Positions 1-5,018 of a stretch of DNA of 5,018 nucleotides are shown piece by piece. Within the stretch, counting starts at the first letter, position 1. Each line of letters starts with the position of its first letter. Below the pieces are notes generated by a model, which was not told where the DNA came from, searched no databases, and saw nothing but the letters and a program-made list of their open reading frames with translations. The position numbers and the translations under genes are program-made. The stretch comes from an uncultured Nitrosomonadales bacterium (lineage in GTDB: Bacteria > Pseudomonadota > Gammaproteobacteria > Burkholderiales > Gallionellaceae), in the NCBI GenBank assembly GCA_903934275.1, contig CAIZNF010000641.1, forward strand, positions 1-5,018. Reading direction: 5' to 3'.

Positions 1-126
1 AACCACGCGCTCGTTAATTTCACCGAGAATCCGGTTTGATCTTTCCAGTTCCGTTTCCGCGCAGGCTTGCTGCACCAGCAAAACAAGCGCACAGGCCAAT
101 GTGATGCGCGACGTGAGGTTCACCAT
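1..126 (-). CDS. N-terminus of a secreted tra protein, probably TrbC or TraN (partial)
   Basis: Only the first 42 codons lie in the window; the gene continues past the left edge. The ATG at 126-124 shares one base with the TGA of traU (TGATG). It is preceded, inside the traU 3' end, by a strong Shine-Dalgarno AGGGGG (134-139) at 7 nt spacing, which supports this start. The product begins with a clear Sec signal peptide: a short polar/basic start (MVNLTSR), a hydrophobic core (ITLACALVLLV), and a probable cleavage site after QQACA at about residue 23. The visible mature start is polar and charged (ETELERSNRILGEINERVV). In F-type systems the gene after traU is trbC (F plasmid, gonococcal island) or traN (SXT/R391, IncA/C). 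The charged mature N-terminus fits TrbC loosely, but 42 residues cannot decide. Being a real secreted tra gene is likely; the exact identity is an inference from gene order. Confidence 0.8.
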   Translation of the reverse strand, partial: MVNLTSRITLACALVLLVQQACAETELERSNRILGEINERVV

Positions 127-1133
127 CAGAATGCCCCCTGGCAACAGTTCCGCTTGCGGAAAATCATGTAGGCAAAGTCTTCGCCAGCGGCCGGCATTTC
201 CTTGCCCGCTCCCCAAAGGACTGTTGTGCGCCCCAGAGGCTGGCAACACTTGCCGTTGATCTTGTCTTGCGCTACCGGAAAGTGCATCTGGTATTTGTAG
301 TTGGTCTTGTCCATGAGCAGTTGCGGGTAGTATCCACACAGCCCGGAACTCCCCGATGCGGCCCACATCAGCCCTTCGCGATGCATCTTGGCAATGATGC
401 GCGACACCAGCAGGCTCGATGCCTGCACGCCACCGATATGCGAGGCGACATGCCCATTCAGCGGATACATCGAACCCTGACAACCGGCGCACCAGAACAG
501 CGAGTTGCTGCCGAATCCGAGCGAAGATGCAACACAATCAGCGCCACAGGCGAGCCTGGCGACCAGGTTGCCAAACAGGAATGAATCCGGGTTGAGGATG
601 CTGGTCATTTCGTCATCATTCCAGAGCGGATCGAGTTCGGTGAGATAGGCCACATCGAACACCTGCTGTTCGAGACACGGACTGTCTATAACGGCCTGTA
701 GGAGTATCAATATCGGATCGACATACCAATGCACCTGATAGAACGAGCTGGTGTCGGAGTTGTCTTTTTTCCCTTGTGTGCCATGCGGCGCGTCAAAGCC
801 GGGGTTCATGTCAATACCGCCCAACGATGTCATGCAGAATGGTTTTCGTACCACATCGACGTGACGCACCGGCTCCCAGAAGCTGATCTTGATGCCGGGA
901 TTGATGCCGCACAGGCAAACCGGCGTACCACCCGGATTCGGGGTGTCCTCCTGCCCGAGCGAGAGAGGTAGCGACAGCGCGCCCGAACCAAACGTGATTG
1001 GAAAAACACAACTCCAGCAGATGTCGGTAATCGGATTGGGGAATCGCCCCTGGCATTCAAGAGAGGCCAGCGCATTCTGTCCGCATACCAGCAGGCCGAA
1101 CGCACAGAGTAATGTTTTAGTAACGTAGTTCAT
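126..1133 (-). CDS. traU: TraU, conjugative pilus assembly / mating-pair stabilisation protein
   Basis: TraU is a periplasmic protein of F-type type IV secretion needed for pilus assembly and DNA transfer. The product is 335 aa, close to F TraU (about 330). It has a Sec signal peptide (MNYVTK, a hydrophobic stretch, cleavage likely after NALA at about residue 23). The family signature CQGRFPNPITDICWSCVFPI lies at about residues 27-46. The mature part carries about 16 cysteines (27, 39, 42, 73, 75, 100, 153, 196, 200, 215, 218, 266, 296, 297, 330, 331), including a CAGC motif at 215-218 and two CC pairs, typical of this disulfide-rich family and implying dependence on periplasmic disulfide enzymes. 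The start overlaps the traW 3' end by 17 nt; GAAGAGG at 1144-1150, about 10 nt upstream, is a plausible ribosome binding site. The gene looks intact, and I see no alternative identity. Confidence 0.96.
   Translation of the reverse strand: MNYVTKTLLCAFGLLVCGQNALASLECQGRFPNPITDICWSCVFPITFGSGALSLPLSLGQEDTPNPGGTPVCLCGINPGIKISFWEPVRHVDVVRKPFCMTSLGGIDMNPGFDAPHGTQGKKDNSDTSSFYQVHWYVDPILILLQAVIDSPCLEQQVFDVAYLTELDPLWNDDEMTSILNPDSFLFGNLVARLACGADCVASSLGFGSNSLFWCAGCQGSMYPLNGHVASHIGGVQASSLLVSRIIAKMHREGLMWAASGSSGLCGYYPQLLMDKTNYKYQMHFPVAQDKINGKCCQPLGRTTVLWGAGKEMPAAGEDFAYMIFRKRNCCQGAF
134..139 (-). promoter_or_regulatory. Ribosome binding site of the left-edge gene
   Basis: On the minus strand AGGGGG lies 7 nt before the ATG at 126-124, inside the last codons of traU. 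It is the strongest Shine-Dalgarno-like sequence at any gene junction in this window and fixes the start of the downstream gene. It suggests that this gene is translated efficiently on its own initiation and does not depend wholly on coupling to traU. Confidence 0.7.
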
Positions 1134-1749
1134 CGATACGCAGCCTCTTCCCTTCCTGTCTGACGATGGCGGGCACCTGGGTGATGGCGAAACGTCTGGT
1201 CAGCCTGCCGCCCTGATCGAAATAAACTGGCATCTTCCATTTCCGCATCAGCTCCAGCGGGGCACCTGCTACCAGTACCAGCTTGACCGGCCTGTCGGAT
1301 GCGGCGGTTATTTTTTTGCTGAATGCCAACTGCCTGGCATCGCGCGCATCCACGAACAGCAAGTATTTGTTCCAGCCGATGTAATCGAGCGGATTGACGC
1401 GTGTGCCACGGGGATAAAGGACTTTGCCGGTTGCGTCAGCAATATCCTTGTCCGTGACAATGGAAGGGTCGTAATAGTGTGTATTGGCTGTTTCTGTGGC
1501 TTGAATGCCCGGTATAGGCCTGGGGTGTTCAATGCCCGACATCACGCGTTTTTTGTATTCAGTCTGTCGTTTTGCCAGCTCACCGGTTTTTTCCATGTGG
1601 TGCAACTTGTTCTTGATGACCTCGATGAGGTCGCGCTCGACAATGTCATACGCCTTGCCGATGACGCCGAGGTCTTCTGCATGAGCCAGCCCTACCTGAG
1701 TGGCGATCAACACAGCATAAAGCGCAGCAAGACAGGATTGGTTTCGCAT
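1117..1749 (-). CDS. traW: TraW, periplasmic pilus assembly protein
   Basis: TraW is a periplasmic component of F-type transfer systems required for pilus assembly; in F it works with TrbC. The product is 210 aa, the same size as F TraW. It has a signal peptide (MRNQSCLAALYAVLIATQVG) with likely cleavage after AHA at residue 24, and the mature protein starts EDLGVIGKAYDIVERDL, matching the family's typical DLG start. Further family-like stretches are RPIPGIQAT (77-85), YYDPSIV (92-98), YPRGTRVNPLDY (112-123), VYFDQGGRLTRRFAI (175-189) and QVPAIV (191-196). The last two form the thioredoxin-like C-terminal block with a cis-Pro type VPA. The ATG lies one base after the stop of the small gene upstream, with no clear Shine-Dalgarno, so coupling is likely. 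The 3' end overlaps traU by 17 nt. The gene looks intact. Confidence 0.95.
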   Translation of the reverse strand: MRNQSCLAALYAVLIATQVGLAHAEDLGVIGKAYDIVERDLIEVIKNKLHHMEKTGELAKRQTEYKKRVMSGIEHPRPIPGIQATETANTHYYDPSIVTDKDIADATGKVLYPRGTRVNPLDYIGWNKYLLFVDARDARQLAFSKKITAASDRPVKLVLVAGAPLELMRKWKMPVYFDQGGRLTRRFAITQVPAIVRQEGKRLRIDELRY

Positions 1750-1750
1750 C

Positions 1751-1975
1751 TCAGATTTCGTTTTGCGAGCCCAGACCTATCGAACGCCATACCAGCTCAA
1801 TCGGCCCCTCGATGCCGTGCATGCTTGCCAGCCCCGGCGCAATATCGGCCAGGGCTTCACGGGCAGCCGCAAACGATTCGCCTTCTGCGACCAGCCAGGG
1901 GATGTCGGGAGATAGCGCGAACCATTGTCCGTGCAGATCATGTCCGATGAAAATGTTGATCTGTTTCTTGTTCAT
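1751..1975 (-). CDS. Small HicB/DUF1902-like protein
   Basis: A 74-aa soluble protein with no signal peptide. The pattern GQWFALSPDIPWLVAEGES (residues 16-34) followed by a helix (FAAAREALADIAPGLASM, 35-52) resembles the HicB antitoxin / DUF1902 fold: a beta strand with W or Y, then S-x-D-[IL]-P-G, then E-G-x-[ST], then an amphipathic helix. The glycine usual after Pro is Trp here. Its ATG overlaps the TGA of the relaxase gene by 4 nt (ATGA), and its own stop lies one base before traW, so it is embedded in the operon and probably coupled on both sides. No HicA-like toxin (about 60 aa, dsRBD-like, with catalytic His) is visible beside it. It lacks a separate C-terminal DNA-binding domain of the kind found in full HicB. 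Family assignment is by motif recognition only. Function could be an orphan antitoxin, an operon regulator, or a relaxase accessory factor; none is shown by the sequence. Confidence 0.6.
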   Translation of the reverse strand: MNKKQINIFIGHDLHGQWFALSPDIPWLVAEGESFAAAREALADIAPGLASMHGIEGPIELVWRSIGLGSQNEI

Positions 1976-4071
1976 GTTTTCAGTTCCGGGATGTCGGAAA
2001 GCTCGATGCCACGCATGAGATGTGCGGCTGCCAGAACGCCTACTTTCTGCTGCACCAGCAAATTGATGTCGCGCCTGGTGAGCTCTTGGCCGTCTCTCTT
2101 GGCCGCTTGCAACAATTCGTTCAGCCTGGCAATTTGGCCTGACAGATCAACAGGCGGAGGCGATTGATCTTTGAACGCGGCAACACGAGTCGCGCCTGGC
2201 TTTGGCGCAGAACGCTTCCTGTGCTTTTTGGCTGGCGTGGCGATATTCGACTGCTCAGGCACATCGCTCGTGGCAGGTTGGCGAACTGCCTTGGTTTCGT
2301 GCTGCGGTTCGACCGCGGAATCCGTACTGGCAGGGGCGCATTGAGGCGCGGTTGTTGCGCGGTGCGGAAAAAGGTTGCTGATCGACCGGGTAAGCCTGAT
2401 GGCCTTGGCCATACCGCTGACAAACTCGGCTTCACCCACTTTGGCTACCTCACTGTCCGCTTCCATCCAGCCGCGCTCGGTAAGGCCATCCAGTATCTGC
2501 TTGGGCGTGAATCCATAACCGGCAAAAGCCTGTGGCCATTTGAGACGCAGGCAGCCATCTTCGGGACGCACGGCAAGGTCGTTCAATGCTTTCTTGCCGG
2601 TTCGGAAATCCTCGATCAGCACCTTGAGCATTTCGCCCACGCTGCCGGTGAGCTGCTCGGCGATGACAGGAGTTGCTGGCCCAAGGGTTTCTGACTCAGC
2701 TGTGCTGGAGACGTGCTGTAGAGGTGCTGGGTTTTCTGAGCCGGTGCTGGTCGCTGGCTCAGACGTGCTGGAGAGGTGCTGGGGACGTTCTGGGTTTTCT
2801 GCGTCAACATGGTTTTCGGTGCTGCCAGCAGCTTCGTTGCTGCCGATCACGCGGCCAGCGACAGGCGCAATCGGCATCGTGCTGATGAGCGCCTGATCGC
2901 GCAGCCGTATGGACTTCAGTTTCAGGGTGGGTATTTTTTCAGTGAGCACGTCAGGCGCGATGTAGAAATAAGGGTCACCATCGCCTACGCGCATACAGGC
3001 AATCCCTCTTTCGACCATCATGTCGAGGATGCCATCCGGTGTTTTGGGCAATCCGGGAATGTCTTCATCGTTGGTGCGCCGGGCAATTTCTTCGCCCGCC
3101 ATCGGCCACACAAGGTAGGTAATGCCGTCGATATTCCATACTCTGGCGGATGGTTCGTTGATGCGCCAAACGCCCTCACGCACCAGACGACGCATGATGT
3201 CGGTCAGATACCGCTCGACCGGCACACCAATCTCGTAGCCTGCCATCGCCACGCCCATGGTTTTCAGATCACGCTCGACACTCAACTGGTCGGCTCTGAC
3301 CACATAGTCATGTATCTGGTTGGTTTGACCGGGGTTGCTGTTGAGCGATTCCGTCAGCCAGATCACCACATCCGTGCCACCATCGCTGATCCAGTCGAAC
3401 GACTCTTTCGCGATCACCGCATCGATCAGGGTGCTGGACACATTGGTGTGATGTCTTCCCCGCCCCTCTTGCCAGTGCAAAAAATAATTCTCGATGCGAT
3501 GCGACAGCGCCCAGTCATAGACCCCCTGGTGGTAAGGCCGCCACCTTTGCGCATTCGCGCGGTCGGTGACAGTCAAGTCTGTCACCACCTTGCCGAGGTC
3601 GTGGCAGATGCCAGCCAGGAACACGGCCAGCCGCCAGCGCGGCTCTATCACCCGTCGTTGCTGTGGCGTTATCACGCCGCGTATCAACTTGCCCTCGGTT
3701 TGTTGCAGTGCCCATAACCCGACTTCGAGAGAGTGGCGCAACATGCCGCCCGCACCGCGATGATGATGCGCCTGCGAGGCCGGCAAGAGATGGACGAAGG
3801 CGGCAAGGCGCAACATCGCCGGGTTGTAGTAAGTTGCCAGCAGCTTCGCGTCAGCAATCAAGTTGTGAATTCCGCCCGTCAGTTCGTGTTGCGTGGCGAG
3901 CAGTTCGGCGGGGGCATACACCGGCAATCCCTCCATGAATGGCGGGTAGCGCGGTATCCTTTGCAGGTCTTCAATCCGCCTGGCAGACGCAATCTGTTTG
4001 ATTTGCGCAACATCATGCGCGCCCGGCAGAAAGCGGAATTTGCGCAGTAGTCGATCAGTCAAGGTTTCCAT
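1972..4071 (-). CDS. traI: TraI-type conjugative relaxase, MobH family
   Basis: MobH relaxases nick oriT and pilot the transferred strand; they use an HD-hydrolase-type metal site in place of the tyrosine HUH fold. The 699-aa product is close to SXT TraI in size. The N-terminal TraI_2 domain (about residues 20-320) shows the hallmark HHHRGAGGMLRHSLEVGLWA (102-121), with the triple His at 102-104 and His113, and the HD motif ICHDLGK (155-161; His157, Asp158). Another histidine cluster, RGRHHTN (204-210), is also consistent with metal binding. A low-complexity Ser/Thr/Pro/Glu linker (about 410-475) contains a 21-residue repeat. It is followed by a TraI_2_C-like winged-helix domain (about 476-570), a basic stretch KKHRKRSAPKPGATR (615-629) and a helical tail. 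The ATG is 3 nt after the signal peptidase stop, with no strong ribosome binding site. The tail overlaps the next gene by 4 nt. The coupling protein TraD, often adjacent to MobH traI, is not next to it here. Confidence 0.95.
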   Translation of the reverse strand: METLTDRLLRKFRFLPGAHDVAQIKQIASARRIEDLQRIPRYPPFMEGLPVYAPAELLATQHELTGGIHNLIADAKLLATYYNPAMLRLAAFVHLLPASQAHHHRGAGGMLRHSLEVGLWALQQTEGKLIRGVITPQQRRVIEPRWRLAVFLAGICHDLGKVVTDLTVTDRANAQRWRPYHQGVYDWALSHRIENYFLHWQEGRGRHHTNVSSTLIDAVIAKESFDWISDGGTDVVIWLTESLNSNPGQTNQIHDYVVRADQLSVERDLKTMGVAMAGYEIGVPVERYLTDIMRRLVREGVWRINEPSARVWNIDGITYLVWPMAGEEIARRTNDEDIPGLPKTPDGILDMMVERGIACMRVGDGDPYFYIAPDVLTEKIPTLKLKSIRLRDQALISTMPIAPVAGRVIGSNEAAGSTENHVDAENPERPQHLSSTSEPATSTGSENPAPLQHVSSTAESETLGPATPVIAEQLTGSVGEMLKVLIEDFRTGKKALNDLAVRPEDGCLRLKWPQAFAGYGFTPKQILDGLTERGWMEADSEVAKVGEAEFVSGMAKAIRLTRSISNLFPHRATTAPQCAPASTDSAVEPQHETKAVRQPATSDVPEQSNIATPAKKHRKRSAPKPGATRVAAFKDQSPPPVDLSGQIARLNELLQAAKRDGQELTRRDINLLVQQKVGVLAAAHLMRGIELSDIPELKT
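2691..2801 (-). repeat. 63-bp direct repeat in the relaxase linker
   Basis: Positions 2691-2738 and 2754-2801 are direct copies with an exact 63-bp period, matching at 40 of 48 positions without gaps by hand alignment. The period is 21 codons, so the repeat keeps frame. At the protein level ENPERPQHLSSTSE (about 425-438) corresponds to ENPAPLQHVSSTAE (446-459). Within the copies a shorter 11-bp unit recurs (ggagacgtgct at 2707-2717, gtagaggtgct at 2718-2728, ggagaggtgct at 2770-2780, plus strand). It lies between the catalytic and C-terminal domains, where length variation is probably tolerated. Confidence 0.8.
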
Positions 4072-4074
4072 GAA

Positions 4075-4605
4075 TCAGAACAGCCTGAACGCCTTGCCGA
4101 TGACCTGGCTGGCTGACACCAGGCCAACCGCTTCATACCGGGAATCAAGACTCAGCGGGTGATCGGCCATTGCATAGTAGTGGCCAGCGGGGATTACGCC
4201 ATTGAACCCCAGCTCCCGAATCGGTCGCCCGGTGCTGGTTGCAGGTTTTGCTTCACCCACGAATTTCCCATTGACATAGTATTTGTGGTCGCGTGACTCG
4301 ACAGAATCGCCCGCTGTGCCCATGACGCGCTTCAAGAAGCGTGTGCCTTGCGGGTACAGGAAATCGCTCTGGTAGTTGAAGGCGACGTACTCCCCTCGTT
4401 TGGGGAAGTCGCCCTTCTCTATGAGATACAGCGTGCCCGGCAGGCTGACGCTGGCGTTGACGGCAAACTCATACCTCAGCGAAAAAGCGAGATATGCAAG
4501 CAGAAGCAGGATGTATGTTTTGTACTGGCGGCAGAGATGCTCGTACAGCAAATCCATCTTGCCTGAAAACCAGAATAACGCCTTGAGGGATTGAATGTCT
4601 TCCAT
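4075..4605 (-). CDS. traF: TraF/TrhF-type S26 signal peptidase of the transfer system
   Basis: An S26C-type membrane peptidase related to RP4 TraF and IncHI1 TrhF, which process pilin or other exported substrates of the conjugation apparatus; it is not homologous to the thioredoxin-like TraF of F. Using the ATG at 4605, the protein is 176 aa. One membrane segment (TYILLLLAYLAFSL, about 30-43) is followed at once by the catalytic serine box ASVSLPGTLYLIEKG (Ser at about 54, in SLPG). The general-base box is GTRFLKRVMGTAGDSVE (Lys at about 92), and SLDSRYEAVGLV (about 152-163) is the conserved C-terminal S26 box. The start is uncertain. An upstream TTG at 4656 would give 193 aa but lies in the likely promoter. 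A later ATG at 4557 (160 aa) has a weak AGG and leaves a shorter cytoplasmic lead. The stop is 3 nt before the relaxase start, so the two are probably co-expressed. Confidence 0.92.
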   Translation of the reverse strand: MEDIQSLKALFWFSGKMDLLYEHLCRQYKTYILLLLAYLAFSLRYEFAVNASVSLPGTLYLIEKGDFPKRGEYVAFNYQSDFLYPQGTRFLKRVMGTAGDSVESRDHKYYVNGKFVGEAKPATSTGRPIRELGFNGVIPAGHYYAMADHPLSLDSRYEAVGLVSASQVIGKAFRLF

Positions 4606-4619
4606 GCAACAATTGTTGC
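4606..4619. repeat. 14-bp perfect palindrome next to the traF start
   Basis: GCAACAATTGTTGC is fully self-complementary and directly abuts the ATG at 4605. It lies just downstream of the possible -10 element, where an operator would block transcription, or a small hairpin in the mRNA leader would hide the start codon. No Shine-Dalgarno exists between it and the ATG at 4605. That either weakens that start or points to unusual initiation. Its role is inferred from position only. Confidence 0.6.
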
Positions 4620-4628
4620 GTGGAAGGC

Positions 4629-4656
4629 ATAATAAAATCAGGTGGATTCTGAGCAA
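4629..4656 (-). promoter_or_regulatory. Possible sigma70-type promoter for the traF-traI-traW-traU segment
   Basis: On the minus strand TTGCTC (4656-4651) and TATTAT (4634-4629) are separated by 16 nt. The -10 matches the consensus at 5 of 6 positions; the -35 matches only at 3 of 6. Transcription would start near 4622, about 17 nt before the ATG at 4605 and 65 nt before the ATG at 4557. The weak -35 and the overlapping inverted repeat suggest an activated or repressed promoter. This is hand matching, not a scored prediction. Confidence 0.4.
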
Positions 4657-4670
4657 TTATGCACAGAATC
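4645..4670. promoter_or_regulatory. Inverted repeat overlapping the possible -35, candidate operator
   Basis: GATTCTG (4645-4651) and CAGAATC (4664-4670) are perfect 7-bp arms separated by 12 nt, a geometry common for dimeric helix-turn-helix regulators. It contains the possible -35 of the traF promoter. A second short symmetric element, CACAGA-A-TCTGTG (4662-4674), overlaps the right arm. CTG and CAG are 12 nt apart where LexA sites have 10, so this is not a standard LexA box. The regulator is unknown. Confidence 0.45.
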
Positions 4671-4778
4671 TGTGTTGCAATTTACGGGGAGGTGTGAAGT
4701 TAGTTGAAGGTTGTTCTTTATTGAGACATAGAAAACCACGTCCTATGGGCGCGGCTATCACCTGACTGACTTTGCCTG

Positions 4779-5018
4779 TCAGAGTATCTGGCCCTGCAAA
4801 AACAGCAGGCATTGATCACGATTCAGCGTGTCTCTGCAAACGCGTACACTCCTTGCACATCCAGCATAGCCAAGTCCATAGGCCTCCCACGCGGAGCGGA
4901 CACATGAAGGTTTTTGATTAAAGAATGTCGCGAATTTGAACTCATGGCGCAATATTGCGTCCAGCCTTTGTTGTTCGCAAGGAATACCAGTTACTGCAAT
5001 CGGTTCGGAGCCTTTCGC
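4779..5018 (-). CDS. 3' end of an unidentified Cys-containing protein (partial)
   Basis: A minus-strand frame is open from the right edge for 79 codons to a TGA at 4781-4779; its start lies outside the window. The translation looks protein-like, with clustered aromatic and cysteine residues: AVTGIPCEQQRLDAILRHEF (about 8-27), SCVRSAWEAYGLGYAGCARS (about 38-57), then VRVCRDTLNRDQCLLFLQ (about 58-75). Cysteines fall at about 14, 39, 54, 61 and 70, an odd number, and could form disulfides if the protein is exported. It has the same strand as the tra genes and lies about 170 nt upstream of traF, so it is probably the preceding gene of the region. I do not recognise the family. An open frame of this length can occur by chance, so the coding call is moderate. 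Confidence 0.55.
   Translation of the reverse strand, partial: AKGSEPIAVTGIPCEQQRLDAILRHEFKFATFFNQKPSCVRSAWEAYGLGYAGCARSVRVCRDTLNRDQCLLFLQGQIL

Noticed and set aside
1477..1950. Plus-strand open frame of 157 codons
   Set aside because: It is antisense to traW and the HicB-like gene, both better supported by signal peptide, motifs and tight junctions.
2776..3717. Long plus-strand open frame of 313 codons
   Set aside because: It lies wholly antisense to the catalytic half of the MobH relaxase, whose motifs are unmistakable. The translation shows no recognisable domain and is a codon-bias shadow.
4649..4666. LexA-like box (CTG...CAG) upstream of traF
   Set aside because: The gap between CTG and CAG is 12 nt where the canonical site has 10, and the outer bases do not fit.
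4766..4782. CTGAC-N7-GTCAG hairpin at the stop of the right-edge gene, considered as a terminator
   Set aside because: The stem is only 5 bp, is not GC-rich, overlaps the stop codon, and has no following T-tract on the minus strand.
4779..4907. Plus-strand open stretch opposite the right-edge gene
   Set aside because: It has no start codon, is about 42 codons long between stops, and its translation shows no protein-like features, unlike the minus-strand frame.

Overview
The window is a piece of a conjugative-transfer (tra) operon from an integrative conjugative element or conjugative plasmid of a proteobacterium. It encodes an F-type (MPF-F) mating-pair machine paired with a MobH relaxase, the combination known from SXT/R391, IncA/C, IncHI1 and the gonococcal genetic island. 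Base composition is moderately GC-rich. A beta- or gammaproteobacterial host is likely, but the genus cannot be read from the sequence.

All recognised genes lie on the minus strand, so the operon reads from right to left. The right edge (4779-5018) holds the 3' end of an unrecognised Cys-containing gene. A non-coding stretch of about 170 bp (4606-4778) follows, with inverted repeats and a plausible sigma70-type promoter. Then come five complete, tightly packed genes: a TraF/TrhF-type S26 signal peptidase (4075-4605), a TraI/MobH relaxase of 699 aa (1972-4071), a 74-aa HicB/DUF1902-like protein (1751-1975), TraW (1117-1749) and TraU (126-1133). The start of a sixth, secreted protein (1-126; TrbC or TraN by position) runs off the left edge. 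Junctions are 3 nt apart, a 4-nt ATGA overlap, 1 nt apart, a 17-nt overlap and a 1-nt overlap, so translational coupling is likely throughout.

Expected cooperation: the S26 peptidase matures pilin or another exported substrate. TraW, TraU and the left-edge protein are periplasmic factors for pilus assembly and mating-pair stabilisation. MobH nicks oriT and leads the strand to the channel. No coupling protein (TraD), ATPase (TraC) or oriT is visible here.

The least ordinary points are the relaxase and a HicB-like orphan inserted between the pilus peptidase and traW, the symmetric elements at the possible promoter upstream of the peptidase, a 63-bp direct repeat in the relaxase linker, and the unidentified protein at the right edge. 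I found no evidence for a wholly new system. This is a variant layout of a known one.
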